Translations under genes and position numbers: made by a program
The notes under the pieces: model-generated
Seen by the model: only the letters and a program-made list of their open reading frames with translations
Databases searched by the model: none
What the model was told of the DNA's origin: nothing
In this document: positions 55,503-63,873 of the stretch, in pieces
Layout of the letters: each line of letters starts with the position of its first letter
Position numbering within the stretch: the stretch's first letter is position 1
From: Sinorhizobium terangae
Lineage (GTDB): Bacteria > Pseudomonadota > Alphaproteobacteria > Rhizobiales > Rhizobiaceae
DNA: 64,000 nt
NCBI RefSeq assembly: GCF_029714365.1
Contig: NZ_CP121659.1
Span: 2,418,001 to 2,482,000, forward strand
Direction: 5' to 3'

Positions 55503-56243
55503 ATGGGCGTGAAGCATCTGATCCTGGCGTTCCTGCTCGGTCTTTCCGCCACCGCTCACGCCGAGACGATCCATTTCGTCACCGAGGAGTATCCGCCCTA
55601 TAACTTCTCGACCGCGAACGGCGTGAACGGCTCGTCGGTCGAACAGGTTGCATTGATCATGAGGGCCATCAATCTCCCTTACGAGACCGAGGTCCTGCCT
55701 TGGGCGCGCGCCTTCGCGCTTGCCGAAAACCAGCCTTTCCACTGTGTTTTCACCACGGGCCACGACGCCGAGCGGGACAGGAATTTCAAATGGGTTGAAC
55801 CGCTGCTCGTCGATCACATGATCATGGTGCGGCGCAAGGGTGCGGCGATCGCGCCGCAGACGATCGATGAAGCCAAAGAGTTCGTCGTCGGAACACAGCG
55901 CGGAGACTTCTCCGCAGCCTATTTGAAGGCGCATGGTTTCGACAAGATCGACTATGCCGCCAACCTCGACTCCACGATGAAGAAGCTCGCCGCCGGTCGC
56001 ATCGATCTGCTCATGACGTCGGAAAAAACCTTCGAGACCATGCGGGCCGATGGCATACCGGTCGAAGCGGTATTGGTGCTGGAAGGCAAGCAATATGGCA
56101 TCGCTTGCCACCGGGACATGCCCGATGAGACCATTGCCCGCATGCAGGCCGAACTCAACCGCCTGATCGCCAGCGGTACGCAGGACCGGATCTTCGAACG
56201 CTACGGCCTGCGCCCGAACCGTATCGAACAGGCGGCGAAATAG
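55503..56243 (+). CDS. periplasmic substrate-binding protein (SBP family 3-like)
   Basis: A 246-residue exported protein: signal peptide LILAFLLGLSATAHA (cleaved near residue 20) and a bilobed binding-protein fold with IHFVTEEYPPYNFSTANG, VLPWARAFALAENQPFHCVF and LAAGRIDLLMTSEKTFETM. No transporter permease or ATPase lies nearby. It is translated 19 bp after the GGDEF-EAL gene, so it may be that protein's ligand sensor rather than a transport component. The ligand is unknown; amino acids are usual for the family. Confidence 0.9.
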   Translation: MGVKHLILAFLLGLSATAHAETIHFVTEEYPPYNFSTANGVNGSSVEQVALIMRAINLPYETEVLPWARAFALAENQPFHCVFTTGHDAERDRNFKWVEPLLVDHMIMVRRKGAAIAPQTIDEAKEFVVGTQRGDFSAAYLKAHGFDKIDYAANLDSTMKKLAAGRIDLLMTSEKTFETMRADGIPVEAVLVLEGKQYGIACHRDMPDETIARMQAELNRLIASGTQDRIFERYGLRPNRIEQAAK

Positions 56244-56303
56244 GCGTTGACTTTGGCCGGGCCGCGATGATTTTGGGTTGAAACAGCGGGACGTGGCGGA
56301 ACT

Positions 56304-56433
56304 GCCCCTCTCCTCGGGTTCAACCCGAGGACTAGCCCTCTCCCCGCAAGCGGAGAGGGGGACAAGAACGGCACAGCGAGTCCCCTTCGCCCCGCTTGCG
56401 GGGAGAAGGTGGCCGGCAGGCCGGATGAGGGGC
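56304..56433. repeat. RIME-like intergenic mosaic element
   Basis: Bounded by GCCCCTCTCC and GGATGAGGGGC, with inner stems CTCGGGT/ACCCGAG, CCCTCTCCCCGC/GCGGAGAGGG and CCTTCGCCCCGC/GCGGGGAGAAGG. It resembles the copy at 10812-10967. The element is in the 5' region of pth, 45 bp before its start. Confidence 0.85.
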
Positions 56434-56478
56434 GAGCCACCCTCCGCGCCAAGCAGGAAGCATCAGGAGTACGGCGAC

Positions 56479-57198
56479 ATGCTGATTATCGCGGGACTTG
56501 GCAATCCGGGTGCGAAGTATGCCGGGAACCGCCACAATATCGGCTTCATGGCGGTCGAGGCGATTCAGCGTCGCACGAGCTTTTCCTCGTGGTCGAAGAA
56601 GTTCAAGTCGGAAGTCTCCGAAGGCGAAATCGCCGGTGAACGCGTGCTCCTGATGAAACCGCAGACCTACATGAATCTGTCAGGAGAGGCGGTCGGCGAA
56701 GCCATGCGCTTCTACAAGCTCGCGCCGAAGGATATTGTCGTGATCTACGACGAACTCGATCTTCCTGCCGGCAAGGCACGGATCAAGACTGGCGGCGGCC
56801 ACGGCGGCCACAACGGCATCAAATCGATCGACGCCCACTGCGGCAAGGACTACCGCCGCCTGCGCCTGGGCATCGGCCACCCGGGTGTTAAGGACCTCGT
56901 GCACGCCCATGTGCTCGGCGACTTCGCCAAGGCGGATCAGGCCTGGCTTTCGCCACTCCTGGACGCCATCGCCGACAACGCGGACATGCTGGTCCGGGGC
57001 GAGGATTCGCAACTGATGAACAAGATCGCGCTTGCGACCGGCAGCAACCCGACTGACGAAAAGCCGCAGGCACCGAAGAAGCAGCCCGCGCAATCCCATA
57101 TCCACCAGGCCCGCAACGCAGCGCAGCCAAAAAAACTTCCCACCACCGGCCCAATGGCCGAGATGCTGAAGAAGATGTTCGGCTCGAAAGGGGATTGA
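56479..57198 (+). CDS. pth: peptidyl-tRNA hydrolase
   Basis: A 239-residue enzyme that recycles tRNA from prematurely released peptidyl-tRNA. Conserved residues: [19 protein letters not shown] (N and catalytic H), [39 protein letters not shown]-terminal extension (about 190-239, rich in Lys, Pro and Gln) is longer than in E. coli, as in other Rhizobiales. ATG 56479 is the real start; the open frame further upstream runs through a RIME repeat. Its stop codon sits in a 14-bp tandem repeat. Confidence 0.97.
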   Translation: MLIIAGLGNPGAKYAGNRHNIGFMAVEAIQRRTSFSSWSKKFKSEVSEGEIAGERVLLMKPQTYMNLSGEAVGEAMRFYKLAPKDIVVIYDELDLPAGKARIKTGGGHGGHNGIKSIDAHCGKDYRRLRLGIGHPGVKDLVHAHVLGDFAKADQAWLSPLLDAIADNADMLVRGEDSQLMNKIALATGSNPTDEKPQAPKKQPAQSHIHQARNAAQPKKLPTTGPMAEMLKKMFGSKGD

Positions 57199-57232
57199 GG
57201 AAGGGGGATTGAGGAAGGGGGATTGAGGAAGA
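57191..57232. repeat. 14-bp tandem repeat, three copies
   Basis: GGGATTGAGGAAGG is repeated three times (57191-57204, 57205-57218, 57219-57232), the last with one substitution. The TGA of the first copy is the pth stop codon, so changes in copy number do not change the protein. Confidence 0.9.
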
Positions 57233-57242
57233 AGGGCCGAGC

Positions 57243-57554
57243 CTACTCCTCCGGCTCTGTCGTGAACATCAGCGGATAGCCCGCTTCCTTGCCGACATCC
57301 GTCGCCTCCTTGGCCTTGGTCTCGGCGATGTCCCTGGCGCAGACGACGACGACCGAGGTGCCGAGCTTGTGTGCCGTCATCATCACCCGGTAGCCGGTTT
57401 CCTCGCTCATCCGGAACACGGCCTTGAGCACCATGACCACAAATTCACGTGGGGTGTAGTCGTCGTTGACCAGAATGACCTTATAGAGCTTCGGCCGCTG
57501 CAGCTTAGGCTTCGATCTGGTCTTGAGTCTTGGGGCAACATCGCTGTCACTCAT
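57243..57554 (-). CDS. clpS: ATP-dependent Clp protease adaptor ClpS
   Basis: A 103-residue adaptor that delivers N-degron substrates to ClpAP. The core is diagnostic: KLYKVILVNDDYTPREFVVMVLKAVF and GYRVMMTAHKLGTSVVVVCARDIAETKAKE. Start ATG 57554 (MSDSD); an extension to 57629 is less likely. Rhizobia encode two ClpS paralogues; no clpA is adjacent here, so this may be the second one (ClpS2). It is convergent with pth and divergent from ychF. Confidence 0.95.
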   Translation of the reverse strand: MSDSDVAPRLKTRSKPKLQRPKLYKVILVNDDYTPREFVVMVLKAVFRMSEETGYRVMMTAHKLGTSVVVVCARDIAETKAKEATDVGKEAGYPLMFTTEPEE

Positions 57555-57647
57555 CGGAAATCCACCCGTTGATGACATGAGGAGGCGATCACCATCGCGC
57601 GGACAATATCGCGCGTCGGACATGCGCATTCAAGGGAAGGCCGGAAT

Positions 57648-57692
57648 GCTACAGCGTCCTTTGCGCGTCTGACAAGGCGCGCGGCGGTTCAG
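57648..57692. repeat. module A palindromic repeat
   Basis: GCTACAGCGTCCTTTGCGCG, a TCTGACAAGG centre and CGCGCGGCGGTTCAG form a diverged module A between the clpS and ychF genes. Confidence 0.65.
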
Positions 57693-57763
57693 AAGAGCTT
57701 GACCGCTCCTCTCCTTTACCCCATAGCCACCGCCAAGCAATCCGAGAAAGACAGGTTTTAGCC

Positions 57764-58867
57764 ATGGGCTTCAAATGCGGTATCGTCGGGCTGCCGAATG
57801 TCGGCAAGTCCACACTCTTCAATGCGCTCACCAAGACGGCAGCGGCGCAAGCGGCAAACTATCCCTTCTGCACGATCGAGCCGAACACCGGGGAAGTCGC
57901 GGTTCCGGATCCGCGCATGCGCAAGCTCGCCGACGTCGCGAAGTCAAAGGAAATCATCCCGACGCGCATCTCCTTCGTCGATATCGCCGGCCTCGTGCGG
58001 GGCGCGTCCAAGGGCGAAGGCCTCGGCAACCAGTTCCTCGCCAATATTCGCGAGGTCGACGCCGTGGTCCATGTGCTGCGTTGCTTCGAAGACGACGACA
58101 TCACCCACGTGGAAGGTCGCATCCACCCGGTTGCCGATGCCGAGACGATCGAAACCGAACTGATGCTCGCGGATCTGGAAAGCCTGGAGCGGCGCACGGA
58201 CCAGACGCGCAAGCGTGCCGCCGGCAAGGACAAGGACTCGATGGCACAGCTTCCGGTGATGGAAGCCTCGCTGAAGCTCCTGCAGGAAGGCAAGCCGGTG
58301 CGCACCCTCCTGTCGAAGCTCGACGCCGACGAATTGCGCATTCTCCAGGGCCTCAATCTCCTCACCGCCCATCCGGTGCTTTACGTCTGCAACGTCGCCG
58401 AAAGCGATGCCGCCACCGGCAACGAGCACACGCGCGCGGTCGCCGAAATGGCAAAGGCTCAAGGTGCGGAAACCGTTGTTATCTCGGCCGCGATCGAATC
58501 GGAGGTCGCACAGCTGCCGGAGGAAGAGGCCAAGGAATTCCTTGCTGCGCTCGGCCTCGAGGAGGCCGGTCTCGACCGATTGATCCGCGCCGGCTACAAG
58601 CTGCTCGACCTCATTACCTATTTCACGGTCGGCCCGAAAGAGACACGCGCCTGGACCATACCGCGCGGCACCAAGGCGCCGCAGGCCGCCGGCGTTATCC
58701 ACACGGATTTCGAGCGCGGCTTTATTCGTGCGAACACCATCGCTTATGATGACTATATTTCGCTCGGCGGCGAAACCGGCGCGAAAGAAGCCGGCAAGGC
58801 GCGCGACGAAGGCAAGGAGTACGTCGTCCAGGACGGCGACGTCATCCATTTCCGCTTCAACACCTGA
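57764..58867 (+). CDS. ychF: redox-regulated ATPase YchF (Obg-like)
   Basis: A 367-residue Obg-family P-loop ATPase that binds ribosomes and responds to oxidative stress. G1 is GIVGLPNVGKSTLFNAL, followed by the YPFCTIEPNTG switch, VDIAGLVRGASKGEGLGNQFLAN and the C-terminal TGS-like domain with KAPQAAGVIHTDFERGFIRA. The family is ATP- rather than GTP-specific. The start at 57764 is standard. In many relatives it follows pth; here clpS lies between them in the opposite direction. Confidence 0.97.
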   Translation: MGFKCGIVGLPNVGKSTLFNALTKTAAAQAANYPFCTIEPNTGEVAVPDPRMRKLADVAKSKEIIPTRISFVDIAGLVRGASKGEGLGNQFLANIREVDAVVHVLRCFEDDDITHVEGRIHPVADAETIETELMLADLESLERRTDQTRKRAAGKDKDSMAQLPVMEASLKLLQEGKPVRTLLSKLDADELRILQGLNLLTAHPVLYVCNVAESDAATGNEHTRAVAEMAKAQGAETVVISAAIESEVAQLPEEEAKEFLAALGLEEAGLDRLIRAGYKLLDLITYFTVGPKETRAWTIPRGTKAPQAAGVIHTDFERGFIRANTIAYDDYISLGGETGAKEAGKARDEGKEYVVQDGDVIHFRFNT

Positions 58868-58892
58868 CGCGGTGGCTATGCGGCACAGCGCC

Positions 58893-58930
58893 GTCCTTAA
58901 ATTGTCTTCGATTTGAGGAAACATACGGTA
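58893..58930. repeat. module B half-element (diverged)
   Basis: TCCTTAAATTGTCTTCGATT and TGAGGAAACAT resemble module B but only part is preserved, shortly after ychF. Confidence 0.4.
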
Positions 58931-58972
58931 GAGCCGCATAGCAGCACATCTCCGGCAACGAGGGAGGCCGGC

Positions 58973-59428
58973 ATGCTCTATTTCGAAGACTTCACGCCAG
59001 GGCGGCGCTTCGACTATCATCCGGTCGCCGTGCAGGCGCCCGACATCATCGCCTTCGCCAGCGAATTCGATCCGCAGCCGATGCACTTGGATGAAGAGGC
59101 CGGCAAGCGTAGCATTCTCGGCGGGCTCTCCGCCTCGGGCTGGCACACGAGCGCGATCGGCATGCGTATGATGATCGACGCCTTTCTCGGCAATTCCTCC
59201 TCTCAAGGCTCGCCGGGCATCGACTTCATGGATTGGAAGAAACCGGTGATCGCAGGCGACGTGCTGACAGGCTTCAGCCTGGTGCTCGGCGCCCGGCAGT
59301 CGAAGTCGAAACCTGACGTCGGCATCGTCAAGTTCCGCAATGAGATCAATAACCAGACGGGGGAAGCGATCGCGGTTTCGGAATGCTCCGTCCTTTTCCG
59401 CCGCCGCGACCGGGGGCAGCGGTTGTGA
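58973..59428 (+). CDS. MaoC-family dehydratase (first of pair)
   Basis: A 151-residue hot-dog-fold protein of the MaoC/hydratase-2 family. The catalytic pair is in ASEFDPQPMHLDEEAG (aspartate and histidine), then GLSASGWHTSAIGMRM and a substrate-facing DFMDWKKPVIAGDVL. It overlaps the second MaoC gene (TGATG) and shares its motifs, so the pair probably forms a heteromer. The substrate, an enoyl-CoA or a similar ester, is unknown. Start ATG 58973 behind a GGGAGG ribosome-binding site. Confidence 0.9.
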   Translation: MLYFEDFTPGRRFDYHPVAVQAPDIIAFASEFDPQPMHLDEEAGKRSILGGLSASGWHTSAIGMRMMIDAFLGNSSSQGSPGIDFMDWKKPVIAGDVLTGFSLVLGARQSKSKPDVGIVKFRNEINNQTGEAIAVSECSVLFRRRDRGQRL

Positions 59429-59895
59429 TGACATTGGCGGAACTCTACGCAGCCGGCCGAAAAACCGTGATCGGCAGTCTGACATTTACGGCAGAAGACA
59501 TCGTCCGCTTCGCGCGCAACTTCGACCCGCAGTCATTCCACCTCGACGCGGAAGAGGCCAAGCACTCGCTTTTCGGCGGGCTTTGCGCGTCCGGTTGGCA
59601 CACGAGCGCCGGCTGGATGCAATGTTTCGTGCGGTTCTGGAGGGATGAGATCCGACGCCTGGCGGCCGAGGGGCTGCACGCGCCGAACCTCGGCCCCTCA
59701 CCCGGCTTTCGCGAACTCAAGTGGCTGAAGCCGGTCTATGCCGGCGACACGATAACCTACGCCGTCACCTTTCTCGAAGCGCGGAGCGTCGCGTCGAGAC
59801 CCGGATGGCGCATCAACACCATTCTTTGCGAAGGCGAGAACCAGCACGGCGAAACCGTCATCCAGTTCGAAAGCAAGGTGATCGAATTCACCTGA
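59428..59895 (+). CDS. MaoC-family dehydratase (second of pair)
   Basis: A 155-residue paralogue of the preceding protein, overlapping its stop by one base. The same motif appears as ARNFDPQSFHLDAEEAKHSLFGGLCASGWHTSA, with the catalytic aspartate and histidine retained. The remaining sequence differs more (GFRELKWLKPVYAGDTITYAVTFLEARS). A heteromeric enzyme with the first protein is likely. It is convergent with apt. Confidence 0.9.
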   Translation: MTLAELYAAGRKTVIGSLTFTAEDIVRFARNFDPQSFHLDAEEAKHSLFGGLCASGWHTSAGWMQCFVRFWRDEIRRLAAEGLHAPNLGPSPGFRELKWLKPVYAGDTITYAVTFLEARSVASRPGWRINTILCEGENQHGETVIQFESKVIEFT

Positions 59896-59899
59896 GGTT

Positions 59900-59914
59900 G
59901 GCGCGTTGCGCGCC
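59900..59914. terminator. small hairpin between MaoC and apt genes
   Basis: GGCGCG and CGCGCC pair over a TTG loop (59900-59905, 59909-59914) in the 36-bp convergent gap between the second MaoC gene and apt. No T-run is seen, so it is at best a weak terminator. Confidence 0.35.
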
Positions 59915-59931
59915 GCCCATACGCCAGTGCT

Positions 59932-60477
59932 TCAATGTCCCGCGAATTCGATCAGTGTGCGGACATTGACGCCGAGGGCTTCGAGCTTCCTGCGCCCGCC
60001 AAGCTCTGGCAGATCGATGATGAAGCAAGCAGCCACGATATCCGCTCCCATCTGCTGCAGAAGCTTGACGGCGCCTTCGGCGGTCCCGCCGGTGGCGATC
60101 AGGTCATCGACCAGGATCACCTTCTCGCCCGGTTGGATCGCATCCCTGTGCATTTCCATCTCGTCCACGCCGTATTCGAGGCTGTAGGCGATGCGAACCG
60201 TATCGTGCGGCAGCTTGCCCTTCTTTCGGATCGGCACGAAGCCGGCCGAAAGCTGGTGGGCGATCGCACCGCCCAAGATGAACCCACGCGCCTCGATGCC
60301 GGCGATCTTCTCGATTTTGGTTCCAGCATAGGGGTGAACGAGTTCGTCGATCGCGCGGCGGAAAGCCCTCGGATTGCCGAGCAATGTCGTGATATCGCGA
60401 AACATGACGCCTGGCTTCGGGTAATCCGGAATGCTCCGGATGGAGGAAATCAGTTCCGATTGAACGGTCGCGGTCAT
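59932..60477 (-). CDS. apt: adenine phosphoribosyltransferase
   Basis: A 181-residue purine salvage enzyme converting adenine and PRPP to AMP. The PRPP-binding motif is [21 protein letters not shown]; other family blocks are [31 protein letters not shown] and the hood region [11 protein letters not shown]. Length and start (60477) are normal. It uses the PRPP made by Prs encoded elsewhere in the window, but the two genes are not linked. Confidence 0.97.
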   Translation of the reverse strand: MTATVQSELISSIRSIPDYPKPGVMFRDITTLLGNPRAFRRAIDELVHPYAGTKIEKIAGIEARGFILGGAIAHQLSAGFVPIRKKGKLPHDTVRIAYSLEYGVDEMEMHRDAIQPGEKVILVDDLIATGGTAEGAVKLLQQMGADIVAACFIIDLPELGGRRKLEALGVNVRTLIEFAGH

Positions 60478-60828
60478 GACGAAAAAATAGCCTCTGCGAG
60501 TCTCATGGGAGGCAAAGCCATACCATCAACAATGTGCAATTCTATAGAGGTTTCTTCGCGTTGCCGTCAGAAAGCTCACCCTCCCCGCCGCAAACCGCAA
60601 GGCCTTGCAAAATCTCCGCAGGGCATGCGGAACAATTTGGCGGCGTCGGTGTTAATGTTGCGCTTGAATTTGCAAGGCACGCAATGGGGCGTAGCTGCGC
60701 GTGCGGCGTCGTGCGCCTTTCGAGACGCGGAAAGGACGCTGTAGCGCCTTGAATTGCTGCATGTTTTTACCCCAAAATCGGCTAAGGAAACATGCAGGAG
60801 AGCCAGCAGCAGAGGAAGGAGGGCCACC
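60478..60828. other. 351-bp region upstream of apt and DUF1059 gene
   Basis: It lies between divergent apt and the small DUF1059 gene. The second half is an A-B repeat (60694-60801); the first half has no coding character or motif I can name. Confidence 0.5.
60694..60801. repeat. A-B mosaic palindromic element
   Basis: GCTGCGCGTGCGGCGTCG to GACGCTGTAGCG is module A (diverged), followed by CTTGAATTG and module B with TGCTGCATGTTTT and AAACATGCAG. It ends 27 bp before the DUF1059 gene. Confidence 0.7.
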
Positions 60829-61014
60829 ATGCGCTTGTTTGAATGCGGTTCGCTCGTCCCGGGTTGTGAATGGCACACCCGCGCCGACAATGATGCGGAA
60901 ATCGTCCGTCGCGTTGTGGAGCACATGCGCGTGACCCATGGCGAAACGGTCATCCGCGAGAACATGATCGACAACATCAAGGTTCGTATCGTGGACGAAA
61001 GCAAGGCCGCCTGA
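60829..61014 (+). CDS. DUF1059 domain-containing small protein
   Basis: A 61-residue DUF1059 protein: LFECGSLVPGCEWHTRADND, with two cysteines, then EIVRRVVEHMRVTHGETVIRENM. The family is small, cytosolic and of unknown function; the conserved cysteines and histidines could bind metal. ATG 60829 has a strong AGGAAGGAGG ribosome-binding site. A hairpin follows between it and the convergent CCA gene. Confidence 0.85.
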   Translation: MRLFECGSLVPGCEWHTRADNDAEIVRRVVEHMRVTHGETVIRENMIDNIKVRIVDESKAA

Positions 61015-61060
61015 CCGGAGCGGGGCAAGCGCCCTTTGCTGCCTTCGGATCGGATGGACC

Positions 61061-61080
61061 GCGGAGCGGTATCGCTCCGC
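61061..61080. terminator. hairpin between convergent DUF1059 and CCA genes
   Basis: GCGGAGCG (61061-61068) and CGCTCCGC (61073-61080) form a perfect 8-bp stem with a GTAT loop in the 83-bp convergent gap. No T-run is evident. Confidence 0.45.
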
Positions 61081-61097
61081 CGACGTTACTTGGGTTG

Positions 61098-62360
61098 TCA
61101 CGTCGAATCGCGCACCATCGATTCGAGCCGGGCTGCGAGCGCTGCCCGGCCGGGAGCGAAATTGCGCTCGATCCAGAAATTTTCGAGCTCGGACAGCACC
61201 TCGCCGACCTTGGGACCGGCCGGAATGCCGGCCTTCAGGACATCGGCTCCGGTCAAAGGAAAGACCGGGCGCTGCCACTTCATCGCACGCGAAAGAAGCC
61301 GCTGAAACGCGGCCGTTTCGGGAAGGAGCGACGGATCGTTTTCGGACAGGCGGCGCGACGATGCGAGAGCAAGCCGCAGACGCGTAGTGATCCCGTCAGC
61401 GCCGGAGCGATAAAGCTGGCGATCGAGAGCCGCATCCGCGAGCGTTGCGGGAACCGCCGGTGCAGTGGCAAACCGCGCGAAATAGGCGGCCTCCGCCTTC
61501 GATAGACGCAATCGCGCCGCCATGGCATCGAGCCGTTCCGCATCCGGCGGAACGATCGCCGCCAGCCTGAGCAGCGGATCCGGCTTCCAGGAGAAGGCCT
61601 TCTCGGCGGCAATCAGGCCGGGAATGGCGTCAATGCCCCACTTCTCGGTCTCCGGCAGGATTTCGGAGAGCACGCCCGCTTGGCGCATCCACAGCAGTGC
61701 GCGACCTGGGTCATCGGCGGCGAGCAGTTTCTTCGTTTCGGACCAGACCCGTTCCGCCGAAAGCGTCGAGAGCTTCGCACGCGCCTGTGCGCAGGCCCGC
61801 AGCCCATCTGCGTCGGGTCGGCCGGCGCCGTAATAGGCAAAGAACCGGAAGAAGCGCAGGATGCGCAGGTAATCCTCCCGGACGCGCTCGGCGGCATTGC
61901 CGATGAAACGCAGCGTCCGGCTCTCGAGATCGGCAAGGCCGCCGACATGGTCGATTACTTGACCATTGCTGTCCGCATAAAGCGCATTGATCGTAAAGTC
62001 ACGGCGCTCCGCATCCGCCCGCCAGTCGGTCCCGAAAGCCACTTCGGCGCGGCGCCCGTCGGTTGCAACGTCGCGCCGCAGCGTCGTCACTTCATAGGGC
62101 GTCCCGTCGATGACGAGGGTGACCGTGCCATGCTCGACACCGGTCGGCACGACCTTGATGCCCGCTGCCTTCGCCCGTTCAGCAACATCCTCGGGCCGCC
62201 AGGTGGTCGCCATGTCGACATCGCCGGCCGGCAGTCCCATGAGGCTGTTGCGGATCGCGCCGCCGACCACACGCACCTCGCCGCCGTCGACGTCCAGGAC
62301 GTCGAAAACACGCCGGAGCGAGGGAGCCTGAAACCACGCCTCAGCGGCAACGGAAGTCAT
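61098..62360 (-). CDS. CCA tRNA nucleotidyltransferase
   Basis: A 420-residue class II tRNA nucleotidyltransferase or poly(A)-polymerase-like enzyme that adds or repairs the CCA end. The head domain has VRVVGGAIRNSLMGLPAGDVDMAT (two metal-binding aspartates), RDFTINALYAD, and the neck region with RVREDYLRILRFFRFFAYYG. The start at 62360 (MTSVAA) overlaps the NUDIX stop by four bases. I cannot tell a CCA-adding enzyme from a poly(A) polymerase by eye, but only this one is in the window. Confidence 0.93.
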   Translation of the reverse strand: MTSVAAEAWFQAPSLRRVFDVLDVDGGEVRVVGGAIRNSLMGLPAGDVDMATTWRPEDVAERAKAAGIKVVPTGVEHGTVTLVIDGTPYEVTTLRRDVATDGRRAEVAFGTDWRADAERRDFTINALYADSNGQVIDHVGGLADLESRTLRFIGNAAERVREDYLRILRFFRFFAYYGAGRPDADGLRACAQARAKLSTLSAERVWSETKKLLAADDPGRALLWMRQAGVLSEILPETEKWGIDAIPGLIAAEKAFSWKPDPLLRLAAIVPPDAERLDAMAARLRLSKAEAAYFARFATAPAVPATLADAALDRQLYRSGADGITTRLRLALASSRRLSENDPSLLPETAAFQRLLSRAMKWQRPVFPLTGADVLKAGIPAGPKVGEVLSELENFWIERNFAPGRAALAARLESMVRDST

Positions 62361-62989
62361 GCATAAAGCCTTTCGTAGAGCATGCGGACGATCCCCGCGG
62401 TAATCCCCCAAATATTCCGTTCGCCATAAGGCATGCGGTAGAACTGCCGCTCCGCACCCTGCCAATGGCTGCGTCCGCGCCCGTGATTGACAGGGTTCAT
62501 CAAGAAAGAAAGCGGCACTTCGAACACGCTTTCCACCTCTTCCGGATTGGGCGCGAGTTCGAACCCCGGCTGCACGACCGCGAGCACCGGCGTGATGCGG
62601 AAGCCCGACATGGCCATATAGTGCGGCAGACGGCCGATCGTCTCGACGAAGCGGGGGTCGAGGCCGATCTCCTCCTGCGCCTCGCGGAGCGCCGCAACTT
62701 CGATGGACTGATCCTCGGGATCGACGGCCCCGCCCGGAAAGGCCACCTGACCCGAGTGCTTGCGCAACGTCGACGTCCGCTGGGTAAAGATCACGCTCGC
62801 GTCTTCGCCATCGTCGACGACCGGCACAAGCACGGCCGCGTCCTTCAAATGGAGAGTTTCGAGGTAGGGCACGATGCCCGGATTGAGCAGGAAATCGCCG
62901 TGATCGCGCCAGGCCGTCTCGACCGGCCCACCGGCCTGGGCGAGCGCCCTGCGGCGAAACTCGTCGGCGGAAAAGGGATGATTTGTCAT
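62357..62989 (-). CDS. NUDIX hydrolase, CoA-pyrophosphatase type
   Basis: A 210-residue NUDIX enzyme. The CoA-specific pre-motif LRKHSGQVAFPGG runs directly into the NUDIX box, GGAVDPEDQSIEVAALREAQ-EEIGL, which suggests hydrolysis of CoA and its derivatives. It overlaps the CCA gene by four bases downstream and the DUF1285 gene by four bases upstream, so all three are translationally coupled. Confidence 0.94.
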   Translation of the reverse strand: MTNHPFSADEFRRRALAQAGGPVETAWRDHGDFLLNPGIVPYLETLHLKDAAVLVPVVDDGEDASVIFTQRTSTLRKHSGQVAFPGGAVDPEDQSIEVAALREAQEEIGLDPRFVETIGRLPHYMAMSGFRITPVLAVVQPGFELAPNPEEVESVFEVPLSFLMNPVNHGRGRSHWQGAERQFYRMPYGERNIWGITAGIVRMLYERLYA

Positions 62990-63609
62990 TGCGATAGGGC
63001 TTCCAGCTCCGCCGCCGGCATGATCGGAAAGGTGGCGCCGGACGATTTGACGCAGAACATGTCGACGCCATCGATCTCGACCGTTTCGCCCAGTTCGACA
63101 ATGTCATACATGACCGGCCTCGATACGAGCGCCTCAAGCCGCCCACGCACATGAAGGTAGGGCTTCAGTTCGCGATTTTCGCCGTGGACGACGAAGCGGA
63201 GGGGATGCTCCGGCCCGGCTTCCACCACATCGCCAACATTGGTGCGAAATGTCAGGACATTTTCGCCATCCTTGTCAGTAACGCTCATCTCCACGGCGAT
63301 GAACGGAGCGTCCGCAATGCGGATGCCGACCTTTTCCACTGGCGTGACGAGGTAGGTCCTGCCGTCCTCGTCCTTGCGGAGCACGGTGGAAAACAGCCGG
63401 ACGAGCGGCTGGCGACCGATCGGTGTTCCCATGTAGAACCACGTTCCGTCGCCACGGATTTCCATGTCGATGTCGCCGCAAAACGGCGGATTCCAACGGT
63501 CGACCGGCGGCAATCCCCGCGCTTCACCGCCCCTCTCGCCGGCGGCGCGGGCAATCAGCGCGGCAAGGCCGGCCGCGTCGCCCGTTTGCTGAATCTTGGC
63601 CTCTGCCAT
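62986..63609 (-). CDS. DUF1285 domain-containing protein
   Basis: A 207-residue DUF1285 protein, with blocks WNPPFCGDIDMEIRGDGTWFYMGTPIGR, TYLVTPVEKVGIRIADAPF and LKPYLHVRGRLEALVSRPVMYDIVELG. It is the first gene of the DUF1285-NUDIX-CCA operon, a conserved order in Rhizobiales as I recall. Function unknown. Start ATG 63609; the longer frame to 63756 is not supported. Divergent from the MoxR gene. Confidence 0.9.
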   Translation of the reverse strand: MAEAKIQQTGDAAGLAALIARAAGERGGEARGLPPVDRWNPPFCGDIDMEIRGDGTWFYMGTPIGRQPLVRLFSTVLRKDEDGRTYLVTPVEKVGIRIADAPFIAVEMSVTDKDGENVLTFRTNVGDVVEAGPEHPLRFVVHGENRELKPYLHVRGRLEALVSRPVMYDIVELGETVEIDGVDMFCVKSSGATFPIMPAAELEALSQ

Positions 63610-63873
63610 CGTTCCGTCCCGTTTGGTCCTGATCTTGCTTTTGAAGCATAACGCGTTCAGACGAACGTGCGAGGGATGCTCCGGCCTCCGGTTTTGGGGC
63701 ATTCCGTCCGCATCGACGAGCATGCGGGATGCACGGCGAGCGTCCTGCAAGCTCACGACATAGTGCGTTGGCGGCGGCTTGTCAGCCGCCTGCCAGGGTC
63801 TAAATTGAAAAATACGGACTGAATATCAGGCAATGGCGATTCGGTTCAGCAGCGACGATCTGGGAGAATTGCG

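Noticed and set aside
56278..56478. N-terminal extension of Pth
   Set aside because: The frame is open through a RIME repeat, but the protein family starts at 56479 and no ribosome-binding site supports the longer form.
61098..63152. A 684-codon minus-strand reading through the CCA and NUDIX genes
   Set aside because: The N-terminal 264 codons are the wrong frame of the NUDIX gene; the CCA enzyme starts at 62360.
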